Positions 1 through 8,534 of a stretch of DNA of 16,726 bases are shown here, piece after piece (position 1 is the first letter of the stretch; each line of letters opens with the position of its first letter). A model generated the notes under the pieces. It saw only the letters and a list, made by a program, of their open reading frames with translations, did no database searches and was not told the DNA's origin. The translations under genes and the position numbers were made by a program. Source of the DNA: Monoraphidium neglectum (lineage: Eukaryota > Chlorophyta > Chlorophyceae > Sphaeropleales > Selenastraceae); assembly GCF_000611645.1 (NCBI RefSeq), contig NW_014013158.1, positions 10,562 to 27,287 of the forward strand, in the 5' to 3' direction.

Positions 1-429
1 GGGGCGGAGTGGCGGGAGGGGGGGGGTTGCGTGCGTGGGATCATGCGGTATGCGTCTTGAGTCATGCTTTGGGGTCGTGGTGTGGGGGCGTGGGTTGGGT
101 TCGTGGGTGCTGAGAAAAGCTGCGGGACACTACAGCAGTGTACGCTGGTGGTGTGGGTGATAAAGCGCTTGTGTATGCCGCCGCAGCGTCACAAGGGCCC
201 TCCCGTTACCAGGGCTGTTGCCAGACTGGCGTCGGCGTCTCCACCACACCTTTTGCATTGCAACCCAGCTTGAGCACAAACTGCCGCCAAACAAGACCCC
301 AAAGAATGCACCACCTCCATCGCACCCAAACGCCCCCCCACCGACCCCAAAAGTGGTGCAACCAAAACGTGCTGCACACACACCCATGCAAGCCTAGCCC
401 CACATCCCAGCCAAATAATCCCCCCTCAC
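1..429. other. Probable intron or flank of the first gene
   Basis: There is no convincing coding segment on either strand. The translated frames are low-complexity Pro/His/Thr or Gly/Cys strings. If the donor at 429 of the minus-strand gene is used, this stretch is its intron and the next exon lies outside the window. The first 30 bases are G-rich. No TGTAA signal is present on the minus strand here, which agrees with the gene continuing. Confidence 0.35.
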
Positions 430-1821
430 CCCTCCTTCAGCGCCTGCTGAACTTCGTCCAGGCCCGCCTCTGCGCAGCGCGCCGCGACGCCGGCCGGCAG
501 CTGCGCCGTCTCCCAGCGCTGCCAGCGGCGCTCTATCGTGTTGCGCAGCGCCTGCAGGAAGAGGCTGCGCTCGTTAGAGTACGACTCCAGGTCGTCATAC
601 CTGGCGGGGTTGGGGTGGGGTGGGGTTGGGGTGGGGCTCTGTAACAAGTGCAAACAAACACGAATTGTAGAGGGTTGGGGTGTTGGGGATATGTCCAGTG
701 TGGGCGTGGTGGACGAGCATGCAAGCAGGTGCGGATTGGCTCGCTGGTCGACAGGCGCCCGCAAACACCGGCGCCGCTGCGACCAAACGGTGTGAGAGAG
801 GGTGCGGACTGCAGTATGTGGTCGCGAACCTGTGAGCGGGCATGATGGAACCCCAGCTAGCCTGAGCTGCCACCATCAGGGTGCCCAGAAATAATGCCTA
901 CCAGAAGTGCGACAGGCGGTTGATCCTGTAAAGCACCCGCTGCAGAAAGGTGTGCGCCGCGGCCGTCTCGAAGGCGCGATCGCCGCCGACAGCCCCGCCT
1001 GCGGGGCTCGACGCCGCAGCACGAGCCTCGGCGCCGGCGCTGGCGTCAACATCATGCTTGGCCAGCAGCTCGTCAGCGACTGTGAACGTCGCATCGGATT
1101 CCGGGATGCCTGTCGCGGCTGCGGCTGCGATGGGCTCTGGCCCGTATGCAGCGTCCATGGCGGCCGCGACGGCGCGGGACAGGCGTGCTGCCTTGTCGAT
1201 CGCATCAGCGTCAGGGGCGGGGGCTGCGGGGTCTAGGGCGGCGTCGAGGTCGGGAAGAGCCAGCAGGGCACAGAGGAGGGCCTCGGGCTCCTTGTACTGC
1301 GGGGGTGCAGGGTGCAGAGGAAGGTCGGGAGGCGGCGCGTGCGTGCACATGTTGATGAGGGGTGCCGGGGCTGTGTCGCGTAGGTTTCCTCGTCCAGCGA
1401 AAGGATGCAGGCAGAAGGGATTGGAGGGCCAGGATAGGCAGGCCAATGTGAAAGCTGGGCAGGCAGACATGCGAGGGTGCGAGGCCTGTAGTGAGCGCTT
1501 CACTCACAGCCACAAGGGTGGAGCCCCGTCACAGGACAAAACACGGTAGTTGTGTTGCATGGCAACCGCATTGAATCCACGCAATCCAAAGCTTACAGGC
1601 TCAAGCACTGCCCTAGCTGCAGGAACAGCATAAGATTCTAGATAAGAAGCAGCCTTGTCCTTGACAGAAGCGACGGCCAGCTCTGTGGCGGCTTCTGGAG
1701 CGGCGACGCGGCACGCAACACCGCGGCCGGTGCTGCGTGGCAGGGCCGCATACGTGCACGCCCGAGCCGGCTGCCGGGCGCGGACATAGGATGCCAATGT
1801 CTGACGAGCGGAGAGCTGCAT
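430..1821 (-). CDS. Probable plastid-targeted protein of unknown function (partial at 3' end)
   Basis: I see three coding segments. Exon 1 is 1821-1508: its start MQLSARQTLASYVRARQPAR looks like a chloroplast transit peptide, and the segment runs on to a motif HNYRVLSCDGAPPLWL. A second segment is 1296-902, beginning YKEPEALL, Ala/Asp-rich in its middle and ending RVLYRINRLSHF. A third is 600-430, with WYDDLESYSNERSLFLQALR and RRWQRWETAQLP. The 902/600 junction is clean: donor GTAGGC, acceptor CAG, and phase 2 restores a Trp codon. The junction 1508/1296 is not resolved, because direct splicing leaves the frames out of phase. The third segment ends at a good donor (GTGAGG at 429) two bases before an in-frame TGA, so more exons probably lie left of the window. 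The helical, aromatic and charged block looks like a conserved domain, but I cannot name the family. The acidic Ala/Pro stretch could be a linker. An in-frame upstream ATG at 2016 exists, but the 1821 start gives the better transit peptide. Confidence 0.55.
606..636 (+). repeat. G4-tract array, (GGGGT/GGGGTT)n
   Basis: Six runs of four G separated by T or TT lie in one 31-base block on the plus strand. On the minus strand the same block is the pyrimidine-rich tract directly before the CAG acceptor at 603-601 of the first gene. It is therefore both a splice element and a sequence able to fold as a G-quadruplex in the template strand. Confidence 0.75.
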
Positions 1822-2904
1822 TTTCACAGCTGAACTTTTGTGGTTACGGCCAACAAGTTTGATCCGTCGAACCGGGTTTGCTGCGATATCTTGGCAGGGC
1901 AGGGATTCTATGTTGTGGGCGACCTCGTGATTCGTGTTTGGTGCATTCTTCGCTCGTGGTGGCGGTGGGCGCGGTGCGTCACGCCTTGTCATCACAGCTT
2001 CACCTGGTTGCGTCACCGACAGCCAGTGCGCGTGTGTGTGAATTGCAGGCCAGCAAGCGGGCGGCCAATTGGGCGTGGTCGACTAGACCCTTGCGCATAG
2101 TGCTTTAGTCCCTCATGGTTGCCTGACTGTGGGTTTGCAATTCTGATCCGTCAGCACAGCTTGCCGCTGTGGGGGCTGGCCCACTCCTTGACTTGACCGA
2201 CTAATTTTCACGCGTGCGTACGCGCGCGCGTGCGCGCACACACACACACGCACGCACACGCACACGCACACACACGCGTACACGGACGCACGAGAGCGTC
2301 GGAGTGCAGCTCGACTGTGCAGGATGGCCGTTACCGAGGGTCCAATGATACCCGCTGGGCGTGTTGAATTTAAATCAAAGATTACACAGGTCAGGGCTGT
2401 TGCAAATATCCAGTTGGCATCTGATGCTGGTGTGGCATGACATCGTTTTGTCGGGAAAACACAGGTGAGTTTGGCACAAAACAAACTGCAAGACAACGGG
2501 ATGAAGCGGGCCCCAGTGCAAAGAAGAAATGCCTATGCGGAAGGCAGCATTCTCGACACTTGCGGTCCAACAGAGTCAATTGTGTGCCAGCTGCTATGTT
2601 TGCGCCCCTCCCGCCTTAGCAGGATTGCTCCACGACCACACCTGCAGTGCACTACCCATCCAGTTCCCCCCCCCCTGTGCAACGGCTGGGTCAGCCCCCT
2701 CCTGCCGTTCGCTGGCCCAATGACCTCAAACAACTCAAGCTAACATGATTACCGCAGAGGTCTGGTATGGATCATACGCGGACTTAGCCCCAGCCTCCGC
2801 CGCCTAAAGCGGACGGGGCGTACGTTCATAGCCAGCCGTCGTTAGCGCCACACGTCTTGGCCAAAGCCGCGAAGCGGGGACGACGCCCCTGCAGCACCAC
2901 CCAG
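1822..2904. other. Spacer: upstream of gene 1 and 3' side of methyltransferase A
   Basis: This contains the promoter side of the unknown plastid-protein gene (starting at 1821) and the 3' flank of methyltransferase A (stop at 2905-2907), both on the minus strand. A purine/pyrimidine microsatellite lies near 2209-2293. One TGTAA (minus strand, 2386-2382) could be the polyadenylation signal of methyltransferase A, but it is about 520 bases from the stop, so this is weak. I find no coding segment with conserved-looking sequence. Confidence 0.45.
2209..2293. repeat. Alternating purine/pyrimidine microsatellite (CA/CG-type)
   Basis: A run of about 85 bases alternates almost perfectly between purine and pyrimidine, moving from CGTGCGTACGCGCGCG to (CA)n, CGCACA and CGTACA variants. 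The short ORFs crossing it encode only Cys/Val or Ala/His/Arg repeats and are not genes. Such alternation is the classic Z-DNA-prone composition. Confidence 0.9.
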
Positions 2905-4486
2905 TCATGGGCGTGCCAAAACGTGCAGCACCGTGTAGGGGCTGCGCACCCCCCGCCCCTCCTCAAACCGCTCCGCCGCGCCGCGCGCGATCTCGGCGGT
3001 GGCCTCCGCCCTCAGCGCCGCGAGCGCCGGCGCCGGCAGCACGGTCTCGTCCACGGGGTTGAAGGGGTTGCTGGTAGACGACATGATCCACATCTTTTCT
3101 GCATACTCCTGCGGTGACCCCGCCTTGTGCCACCTCTCTTTGCGCTCCTCATCCACCTGCACGCGGCTGAAGCCGGCCGCGGCCAGGGCATCCTGCATTA
3201 GCTGCCGCGTGCCGAGGCGGGCGCAGGGGTCTTGAACGCTGAGCCCGTGCCGCGTGGCGACGTCACAGAACGTTCCGAAATCAAGGACTGCGAGGATGGG
3301 TTCGGCAGTGACATACACAGCTCTTGAGTCGGTGGTCCTCTCCAGGGGGCGGGTGACACTCGTCGGAGTGGGGCAGATGCATGTGTGCAAGCCTTGCCGG
3401 GCCATTGTGGCTGCAGGCGCCAGGAAACACGGTTCCATCGCTGCCGGCCTTGCAGATGATGCCCTGCCCACCCACCTGCAGGCGCCACAAAGCCGTTGAA
3501 CGCCAGCCGGCCGCGGGCGGGGTGGAGCCACGAGCGCCAGCGGCGCAGCGCTTGAGGTATATCCCTCAGAAATGGCACCGCCGCGCTGCAGGTGATGATA
3601 TCAAAGGATCCCTCTAGGTCTTCTGGTGCTGCCTGTGGTGTCGGCGCTGATGTCAGCGCTGATGTCAGCGATTGGTAGTCCTCAGCGTCGCCGTGCACCC
3701 AGTCCACCCAGGACGACACCCCTGCCGCGTCCGCCTTTGCGCGGGCCTGTGCTCAAGTTTCGTGGGGTTTGAGGGTGAAGGAGAGGCGTGGGCACATGCA
3801 TGAGGTGAATTGGAGTTTGGGTGCCACCATTACACCACTCAATGCGTGCATGCATTGTCACTGGTAATCGTCGCTTACAATCCAGGCCTGAGCGGTTGGG
3901 GGATGGTCAAGGCAGCGATCGAGCGCAGCACGTCACTTGCCGCAAGCGGTGCGAGCGCAGCGGCGCCCCTGTTGTGACATCCACCTCGACTATCGTGCAC
4001 ACAAGCTCGCCTGCTGCAGCATGCCCCCTGATAGGTCCACGCCCACGACGCGCCCACTGCTGCCGACCGCCGCTGCGGCCGCGAGCGCCACCAGGCCGGT
4101 GCCACAGGCCAGGTCCAGCACGCGCTCGCCTGCCGCGGGCGCCGCACGAGCCAGCAGGGCTTCGGCTAGGGGGCCGTGGTATGACAGGTCGGAGTCGTAG
4201 CTGGATGGGGGTTGGAGCAGAGGTGGGATGGGGGGGGTTGGTGGTTTGGATCTTTGCAGAGAGTCATGCAAGGGGGAGGATGATCGGGCCGCAGCAGGCT
4301 CTGCAGTTGCCTGCAAAGGCCCAACTGTGGTAGTCACAAGTCAAGCGGCCGTGCTGGCATTGTCTGGCCTGCGGTGCCGGCGCAGCGCGCTTGTCACGGG
4401 CGGCGTCGCCCATCCCTTTGTGGGGATACCCACCCAGGAGCGCGCGCGTCGAAGGCCCTGGCGATGCGCTGGGCGATGGGGTCCAT
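2905..4486 (-). CDS. Class I SAM-dependent methyltransferase, tandem copy A
   Basis: There are four exons: 4486-4434, 4200-4011, 3746-3476 and 3287-2905 (53, 190, 271 and 383 bases), giving 298 aa with phases 2/0/1 closing throughout. The start MDPIAQRIARAFDARAPGYD resembles the N-terminal helix of UbiE/Methyltransf_11-type enzymes. Residues 45-53 (VLDLACGTG) are the SAM-binding motif I. VVGVDLS (69-75) carries the acidic residue expected to bind the ribose. FDIITCSAAVPFLRD (129-143) is motif II, followed by LRRWRSWLHPARGRLAF. The last exon encodes a cap-like C-terminal region rich in charged residues. Intron 1 and 3 borders are GT..AG; intron 2 is best read as GC..AG. The substrate is unknown; a small molecule is more likely than protein or RNA. 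An in-frame upstream ATG at 4603 could add 39 residues. It is one of a tandem pair; the other copy lies upstream at 5255-6812. Confidence 0.88.
3639..3670 (-). repeat. 12-base coding repeat (Leu-Thr-Ser-Ala units), copy A
   Basis: On the plus strand the unit TGTCAGCGCTGA occurs about 2.7 times with one substitution. In the gene it encodes SLTSALTSAPT, an in-frame insertion between the SAM-binding half and motif II. The matching site in copy B (5994-6023) has diverged units. Confidence 0.8.
3747..4010 (-). other. GC-AG intron 2 of methyltransferase A
   Basis: The exon ends CTGCAGCAG and the intron begins GCGAGC at 4010; the acceptor is GAGCACAG at 3747. Only this donor gives phase 0 and a natural join MLQQ/ARAKADAAGV, as in related methyltransferases. 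The nearby GT dinucleotides (GTGTGC) leave the wrong phase for the next exon. Confidence 0.7.
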
Positions 4487-4579
4487 ATTGGGTAGCTCTG
4501 GGGGCTGGGGCGGCTGGCCGGCGCCAGAACTGGGAGCAGCTTTGGCCACTATGCAGCTGCCGGTTGAGGCTGCACGTGG
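4487..4579 (-). other. 5' flank conserved between the methyltransferase copies
   Basis: The 93 bases upstream of the chosen start align base for base, without gaps, to 6813-6905 upstream of copy B. The frame is open in both. Close to the start most differences fall at third codon positions (QPPQPPELP against QLPQPPELP), so this may be an N-terminal extension rather than untranslated leader. Confidence 0.6.
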
Positions 4580-4603
4580 CGGCCAGCGCAGCGCCAGCGG
4601 CAT

Positions 4604-5254
4604 CGGCGCGCATGTGCCACCGCTGCTCGTGACTCTTGGCTGCGGCGGGTGGGCGGCTTTGATGCGTAGTGACACCTGTGCATTCACGGTGGACCTCGAG
4701 GCCATAGATGCAGTCGATCGGCTTCAGCGTTGTCTAGTCGCGGGTTGGAAGAGGCAAAAGAGGCGGGTCCACGAAGGATCAAACCACATGACAACTTTAC
4801 GAAACTCGCGGTGCGGTAAGGCTTGGATGCAACATCATATTTGGGAATGATTTTAGATAATATACCAGCAGAGCAGCCACGTGGGAAAGCTGCCTTGTGC
4901 GCCCAGTGCCACCAGCGCCAAGGGTGTCATTTTCGCACACATCAGCTTAGCACTGGCACGGCGCTGCCCGTTACAATGAGCTACATGCCTGGAGGGCCCT
5001 TAAGAAATATTGCGCATCTGTGCATGACCCCCACATCCGCCAGCAGCACCTCAGAGTTGCTGCAACCGCCCACGATTTTGGGCAACAGCCCAAAACCCGC
5101 TGCGCTACTGTTGAAGATCCTAGGCAAACATCGAGACCAGTGACCATAGCGTTTTGAACAAAATGTCACCATCCTTATGAAACATTCAGAAATGTTGCGG
5201 AAAAAACCCTCAGCCAATCGCAATTGGCGCAGGTGTGCAGCCTCCAGGGCAAAG
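4604..5254. other. Spacer between the tandem methyltransferases
   Basis: This holds the promoter side of copy A and the 3' flank of copy B. It is more AT-rich than the genes, and the two sides are not obviously similar to the outer flanks, so the duplicated unit seems to stop near the gene ends. No coding segment is seen. Confidence 0.5.
4971..4975 (-). terminator. Candidate polyadenylation signal TGTAA for methyltransferase B
   Basis: TTACA on the plus strand reads TGTAA on the gene strand, 280 bases after the copy B stop codon. TGTAA is the usual signal in green algae. The distance is long but plausible; one match of five bases is weak evidence by itself. Confidence 0.35.
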
Positions 5255-6812
5255 TCACGGGCGCGCCAAAACGTGCAGCAGGGTGCAGGGGCTCATCACC
5301 CCCCGCCCCTCCTCGAACCGCTCCGCCGCGCCGCGCGCGATCACCGCGACGACTTCCGCCCTCAGCGCCGCGAGCGCCGGCGGTGGCAGCACGGTCTCGT
5401 CCACCGGGTTGTGGGGGTTGCCCGTTGCCGAGAACAGCCACATCTTCTCGGCATACTCCTGCGGGGACCCCGCCTTGTGCCACCTCTCCTGGCGCTCCTC
5501 GTCCACCTGCACGCGGCTGAAGCCGGCCGCAGCCAGGGCGTCCTGCACCAGCTTGCGCGACCCCAGGCGGGCGCATGGGTCTGGGATGACGAGGCCGTGG
5601 CGCGCTGCGACGTCGCAGAACGTCCCAAAGTCGAGGACTGCAGGGCCGGGTAAAGGGTTTTGCGGCAGAAGGTGTGGCGTTTGGGTGGGGCCTGTTGCCG
5701 TGTGTGCGACAGCAGTAGACGTCTTACAGATGCGTGCACGCCTTCCCGCACCTGCCAGTCCGCAGGCAGCAGCAAATGCAACCTTTCTGTCACCTGCCAG
5801 TGCCCTACAACCCCCGCCTTTGCCACCCACTCGCAGGCACCACGAAGCTGTTGAACGCCAGCCGGCCGCGGGCGGGGTCCAGCCACGATCGCCAGCGGCG
5901 CAGCGCCTGTGAAGCATCCCTCAAGAAAGGGGCCGCAGCGCTGCAGGCGATGATGTCGAAGGATCCCTCCAGGCCTCCTAGTGCCGCCTGTGATGCCAGC
6001 GCTGACGTCAGCGCTGATGTCAGAGATGGGTAGTCCTCAATGTCGCCATGCACCCAGTCCACCCAGGATGACACCCCTGCAGCGTCCGCCTTCGCGCGGG
6101 CCTGTGCTCAAGTTTGGTTGAACCAAGCAAGCAAGTTGCGCAGAGTGCGAGGGTGACGGAATGGCAAAGGGTGCTTGGGGACAGTGTCGAGGAGGCGTTG
6201 CGGTGCCGCTTTGTTCGTGCCAACTTTTCTCGCTGGTAAGCGGCGCAGGTGTGGTCAGCATAGCCTTAACGAGGCAAGGCCCGAATGCTGCGCATATCCT
6301 GTGGCATTCTGTCACGTCGCACGCCCCTTGGTGCACACAAGCTCGCCTGCTGCAGCATGGCCCCCGATAGGTCCACGCCCACAACGCGCCCACTGCTGCC
6401 GACCGCCGCCGCGGCCGCGAGCGCCACCAGGCCGGTGCCGCAGGCCAGGTCAAGCACGCGCTCGCCCGCCGCGGGCGCCGCGCGCGCCAGCAGCGCGTCG
6501 GCCATTGGGCCGTGGATGGATTGGTCTGAGTCATAGCTGGATGGGCGTCAGGCGCGGGGGTGGTGGATTTGGGGTTGGGCAAGTGATTGTGGCGAGGCAC
6601 AGGAGCAAAAGGGTTCCTGCGGGCACAGGCTGCGGCCGTGACCGAGCCTACAAGGGCCTGCAAGGGGCACCCATTGGGGCGTGATGGTTGCAGGGTGATG
6701 TCTGGTTGGCGGCAGCAGAGCGCCCTGTCGTCCTTGCTGCGGCGCGTGCCGCAGCGCACCCAGCGGCGCGCGCGTCGAACGTCTTTGCGATGCGCTGCGC
6801 CACTGGGTCCAT
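5255..6812 (-). CDS. Class I SAM-dependent methyltransferase, tandem copy B
   Basis: There are four exons: 6812-6760, 6536-6347, 6101-5831 and 5637-5255, with the same lengths (53, 190, 271, 383) and phases as copy A, giving 298 aa. Motif I VLDLACGTG, VVGVDLS and FDIIACSAAAPFLRD are all kept. Exon 2 differs from copy A at only 5 of 63 whole codons' residues, none in the SAM motif. The last exon keeps ERWHKAGSPQEYAEKMW but varies after it (LFSATGNPHNPVDETVLPPP). Intron 3 starts GTGGGT after GCGA, so the join codon is Ile where copy A has Val. An alternative start at 6875 (MAAVSADPGAGQLPQ) would add 21 residues. Nothing indicates a pseudogene: no frameshift, stop or lost motif. Substrate and compartment are unknown. 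The two copies may have diverged in substrate or expression. Confidence 0.88.
5994..6023 (-). repeat. 12-base coding repeat, copy B
   Basis: Degenerate units TGCCAGCGCTGA / CGTCAGCGCTGA / TGTCAG lie at the place of the copy A repeat. They encode SLTSALTSALAS in frame. Confidence 0.7.
6102..6346 (-). other. GC-AG intron 2 of methyltransferase B
   Basis: The border is the same as in copy A: CTGCAGCAG then GCGAGC at 6346, acceptor GAGCACAG at 6102, joining MLQQ to ARAKADAAGV in phase 0. The intron interior has diverged from copy A, yet the GC donor is retained. Confidence 0.7.
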
Positions 6813-6875
6813 TTGCGGCAGCTCAGGGGGCTGGGGCAGCTGGCCGGCGCCAGGGTCGGCGGAAACAGCGGCCAT

Positions 6876-8534
6876 GGCCCAGCTGTAGGCCCAAGCTGCA
6901 CGTGGCCGCTGGGGTCGAGGCGCAGCCCGTGTGTGCAGATGACCAGCGGCGAGGCCCTCGCTGGATCCTGGTGTCGTGGGGCGGGTGGTGGGGCAGTGAT
7001 ACCGTATTTGTGCTGAGTGCCCGCCCCCGAGGCTCCCATCGCGCTCATAGATGGGTTTATTTCTGCGCGCGATGGCGATGATCCACCAAAATCACGAGCC
7101 CTCTAAACAGGCTGAAAGGCTCGACCCATACCGTACCTTCAGTGATCGATACAGTAAAATGCGATAACAAAGAGATCAAGCCGTGTGGACTATCAAGCTG
7201 TCTCATGCACTCTTTGTCACATAGCTCATGAGGCGGCGGCGGGGTGTCACTTTGCATACTGTGTAGGGCGTGCCCGACTCCTCAGCGGCAGGGCGCGAGA
7301 GCCGCCCCCGCCCCTGCTCAAAATGGGAGCGTCCCACTCAGAAACCATCAAACATCTGCATTCTCACACCACCAGTAGTGGCTCGCCCCACGCCAGATGC
7401 TTGCCTGACTAGGTCGGCACCTGCACAATTCGGTACGCTGATTTGGCATCCTGCAAAGGACCCCAGTTGAATGCCCTTTTGAGCAACACCGTCTTATTAC
7501 TTGTTGATGCGATGGGTACAACTTGAGCCTCAGCAGCGTTGAATCAGACGCAGACAGGTCCAGGCCCGCCGAGCCGCCTGCGCCCCCACACGTGTGCGGG
7601 CGCCTGCAGCCGCAGCCAAGCCCGCCCCACAATTGCCAGGCTCGGGCCAGGCGACACAGCCGAGCGCACGCGCGCGCGCCTTGAACCGCGCAGACTTCTG
7701 ATTTGCCACTTCTCAGGCAGCCGAGCATCATGCATGCAAAACACCACACTTGCAGAATCTCATGCAAGGGGCCATACAAAGCAGGTGCAGCACATGCGAA
7801 TCAAACCAGCGCCGCATGGCCCGTGCGCGCAATCGCCGTCAGCATGCAAGACTGCACCTGGCTGGTTGGTTCAGCGCAGCCGTGGTATACAATACCCAAC
7901 CCCAGTGCACGCCATGCGCGCGGCACGGAGCCGCGCGCACGGAGGCGTGCCAGGGGCGGGGGCCGGGGGGCAGTGGGACGGACGCCCCGTGGGATGTTGG
8001 TAAGGGGCCCAAAGCCGAGGGGCGGCACGGCGATCCCGGGCACGCGAGGGGCGCCGTTCGCGCACGCGCGAAATGCACAGCAGGTTGCGGATGAGGGCGG
8101 CGGCCACGAGGCCTCTCCGCCTGGCGTAAGCCAACGGCATAGTAATGCGAATCGAATCACGGCAGATCAAGTCTTGGCTGCTAACAAATTGTGAACCCCC
8201 TGAAAAGCCATCTGACAACCAAGCCGCAGGAGAGCGCAGAGCCCCGGCAGCGCCTCGCAGCCCCTCTGTAACTCAACGCGGCAACAAACCTCACCACCCG
8301 TTTTGGTGCGGAGGCGTGGCGCACGTGCGGCGCGCAAGCCTCGCCTTGATGAGCGCCACGAGCGAAAAGCCCAGCCGCGGCAAGGCAGATGGGCCGCGGC
8401 CGCCCCACGAATCTCCCTTCCCACGCTGCGCATTGCAGAGGGCACAATGCCCAGCCTGCCTTGCTGTGTTGTAAGAGCGGGGGGGGCCTCTGCCAGCGCC
8501 TGCGCCAGCCCTGCCCTCTGGCCATGTCTCCGCA
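6876..8534. other. 1.66 kb spacer without a supported gene
   Basis: This lies between the start of methyltransferase B and the stop of the aspartate oxidase gene, both on the minus strand. It should hold the promoter of the former and the 3' UTR of the latter. Both strands have open frames because of high GC, but their translations are Pro/Ala/Arg/His-rich and show no conserved-looking block or matching splice phases. No TGTAA was found on the minus strand near the oxidase stop. Confidence 0.4.

Noticed and set aside
2905..4486. Copy A as a pseudogene
   Set aside because: All four exons are open, phases close, and the SAM-binding motifs are intact.
6548..7048. Minus-strand frame with CTHGLRLDPSGHVQLG
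   Set aside because: It overlaps methyltransferase B exon 1 in another frame, and the equivalent frame of copy A does not keep the sequence, so it is not conserved coding.
7801..8160. Minus-strand frame with GIAVPPLGFGPLTNIPRG
   Set aside because: The Pro-rich segment looked protein-like, but no matching exons, splice phases or family could be found.
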